Assembly (NCBI GenBank): GCA_937899365.1
Contig: CALBPH010000295.1
Location: forward strand, 1-7,272
From: an uncultured Leptolyngbya sp.
Lineage (GTDB): Bacteria > Cyanobacteriota > Cyanobacteriia > Phormidesmidales > Phormidesmidaceae
Reading direction: 5' to 3'
Length of the DNA stretch: 7,272 nucleotides
Below the pieces are notes generated by a model. It ran no database searches, had not been told where the DNA came from, and saw only the letters and a program-made list of their open reading frames with translations. Positions 6,181 through 7,272 of the stretch are shown here, one piece after another (position 1 is the stretch's first letter; each line of letters starts with the position of its first letter). Made by a program: the position numbers and the translations under genes.

Positions 6181-6931
6181 ATGACAAAAGTGACCGTTGA
6201 CCTTGGTCCAGTGCAGGAAACTCTGCTGATTCCCCTATTAGGACGAGCCGTAGAAACTAGAAAAGACAATGGTCTCATCCACGATGAAAAGGCCGTTCAT
6301 ATTGTTGAGTCGCTAGATTACGATTTCTCAAAGTGGGAAAAATCTAAGTCTCTTAGTGGGGCTACGATACGAACCCGCATGTTTGATGACGACGTGCAGA
6401 GCTTTTTAGCCGATTATCCCACCGGAACTGTTGTTGAAATTGGCTGTGGTCTCAATACGCGATTTGAACGGTTAGACAACGGGCAGGCTCAATGGTTTGA
6501 TTTGGACCTCCCTGATTCGCTAGCGCTAAGGCGACAGTTTTTTCAAGATCAGCCCCGTCGCACCATGCTAGAAGCGAGCGTTTTAGAAACCGACTGGATG
6601 GAACCTGTCGCAGCGACAGGTGGTCCCTGGTGCATTATATCTGAAGCGGTAATCATCTATTTTGAAACCGCCCAGGCATAGCCAACCCCCCCACGCTGCC
6701 ATGAAATATACGCCCCCAGAGCGCTCGCTCCGCTGGGTTTGCGACGATCCCTACGAGATTGAGGCGTGGGCCAATCTGCAACTGATTCAATCACGCACCT
6801 TTTTAGATGCAGACGCAGACCTAATGCAACATGCACCTTGGTCCATAAGATTTTTTGTCCGCTGGGTACCTTGGCTAATGCGTAACACGGTCGGCGGCTA
6901 TCGTCTCAATCGCTTTATAGTAAAAAGCTAA
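6181..6931 (+). pseudogene. class I SAM-dependent methyltransferase (LCM/TcmP-like), internally deleted
   Basis: The N-terminal fragment (6181-6681, 166 residues) begins like this family (VTVDLGPVQETLLIPLLGRAVE) and has the SAM-binding motif VVEIGCGLNTR (84-94), the acidic FDLDLPD (106-112), ASVLETDW (132-139) and IISEAVIIYFE (152-162), then hits TAG at 6679. The C-terminal part continues in the +2 frame at about 6693 with HAAMKY and RWVCDDPYEIEAW, ending at 6931. Relatives are about 270-280 residues without interruption; here roughly 30-40 residues between the two parts are missing and the frame is shifted. The simplest reading is a deletion of length not divisible by three, so the product should be inactive, although the SAM-binding half could still be translated. 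Intact relatives methylate small molecules, often polyketides; the substrate is unknown. A MITE-like element precedes it, and an IS end begins on the base after its final stop. Confidence 0.85.
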
Positions 6932-7272
6932 CTGAGATCTTGCACCATTCTCAATCAGGGATGCATTGTTGCATAGCGGACAAAAATCTGGAAAAAGGGC
7001 GTAGAAAAACGTAGAAGACGGTGATAAAACTATGCTTCATCACGCCCAAGCTCTAGTGTATAGTCTGATTTCCCTGATGCCCAGCGTCTATTGTCGGTGT
7101 AAAAAACAATCGCTTACTACATGATGGACGCAAGCTCAAAGACCTGTCTGGCAGTTTAAAGCGAGACTTACAGGTATACCTTGAGGGGATAGACTACCCG
7201 TTGACAATGTCTTGGTTTTGGCTAGAGCGAGCAGGCCATAAATGAGAGTTGCGCTTTGTGACCTCCACCTAT
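6932..7272 (+). mobile_element. relic of an insertion sequence, left end, continues past the window
   Basis: The left terminal repeat begins at 6932, directly after the TAA that ends the methyltransferase fragment. The first 82 bases match the MITE-like element at 5995 in the same orientation. A transposase start follows at 7032. The right end lies outside the window, so the full length is unknown. The coding part is damaged (see the pseudogene within it), so this copy should not move without help from another transposase. Confidence 0.75.
7032..7272 (+). pseudogene. DDE transposase, middle deleted, with in-frame stop (partial)
   Basis: The frame from ATG 7032 encodes MLHHAQALVYSLISLMPSVY, which resembles the start of IS4/IS701-like transposases common in cyanobacteria. 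At about 7087-7092 the similarity jumps to another frame (7084 onward), reading IVGVKNNRLLHDGRKLKDL, then QVYLEGIDYPLTMSWFWLER, a stretch that lies much later in such transposases. An internal deletion of probably about 200 codons has therefore joined the two ends out of frame. A TGA at 7243-7245 interrupts the later frame, which continues as ELRFVTSTY to the window edge, so this is a point nonsense change (for example CGA to TGA) rather than a frameshift. The family assignment rests on remembered motifs and is tentative; the pseudogene call is firm. Confidence 0.75.

Noticed and set aside
6686..6692. Programmed frameshift at the run of seven C in the methyltransferase
   Set aside because: A frameshift would not restore the roughly 30-40 missing residues, and the first frame meets TAG at 6679, before the run.
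6662..6931. Separate 89-residue gene starting at TTG
   Set aside because: From HAAMKY onward it reads as the C-terminal part of the same methyltransferase, it lacks a ribosome binding site, and its first residues are out-of-frame sequence from the upstream half.
5995..7013. CRISPR array
   Set aside because: Only two long repeats about 940 bases apart flank a coding remnant, and they coincide with IS ends.

Overview
The window looks cyanobacterial. The outer-membrane receptor has an N-terminal AMIN-type domain between its signal peptide and its TonB-box/plug region, which is the usual build of cyanobacterial TonB-dependent receptors. A HIP1 octamer (GCGATCGC) lies at 2607-2614, and the transposase relic at the right edge resembles transposases that are common in cyanobacterial genomes. 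One HIP1 site is weak evidence, so no genus is proposed.

Layout: (1) 2-79, the 3' tail of an unrecognised gene. (2) 80-183, a short regulatory gap with a Fur-box-like sequence and a plausible promoter. (3) 184-1748, a translationally coupled pair: a free-standing acyl carrier protein and a discrete FabF-like ketosynthase. The pair resembles the ACP-KS half of the HMG-CoA-synthase (beta-branching) cassette of polyketide pathways, but the ketosynthase keeps its active-site Cys. (4) 1749-2069, a 321-base AT-rich gap with direct repeats and a hairpin. (5) 2070-5840, an iron-uptake pair: an AMIN-type TonB-dependent siderophore receptor, with an AmpG/RhtX-like MFS permease starting on the base after its stop. 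A perfect 17-bp inverted repeat spans the permease stop codon. (6) 5841-7272, a decaying mobile region: a 126-bp MITE-like element, a methyltransferase broken by an internal deletion, and a relic of the related insertion sequence, whose transposase has lost its middle and carries an in-frame stop.

Working model (inference): the receptor carries a ferric siderophore across the outer membrane and the MFS protein carries it across the inner membrane. The ACP-KS pair, preceded by a Fur-like site, may belong to the pathway that makes an iron-regulated polyketide or mixed peptide-polyketide metallophore, most of which would lie left of the window. The methyltransferase may be a remnant of a tailoring gene or simply mobile cargo. 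The right third shows repeated invasion and deletion by one IS family, and may mark the boundary of the cluster.
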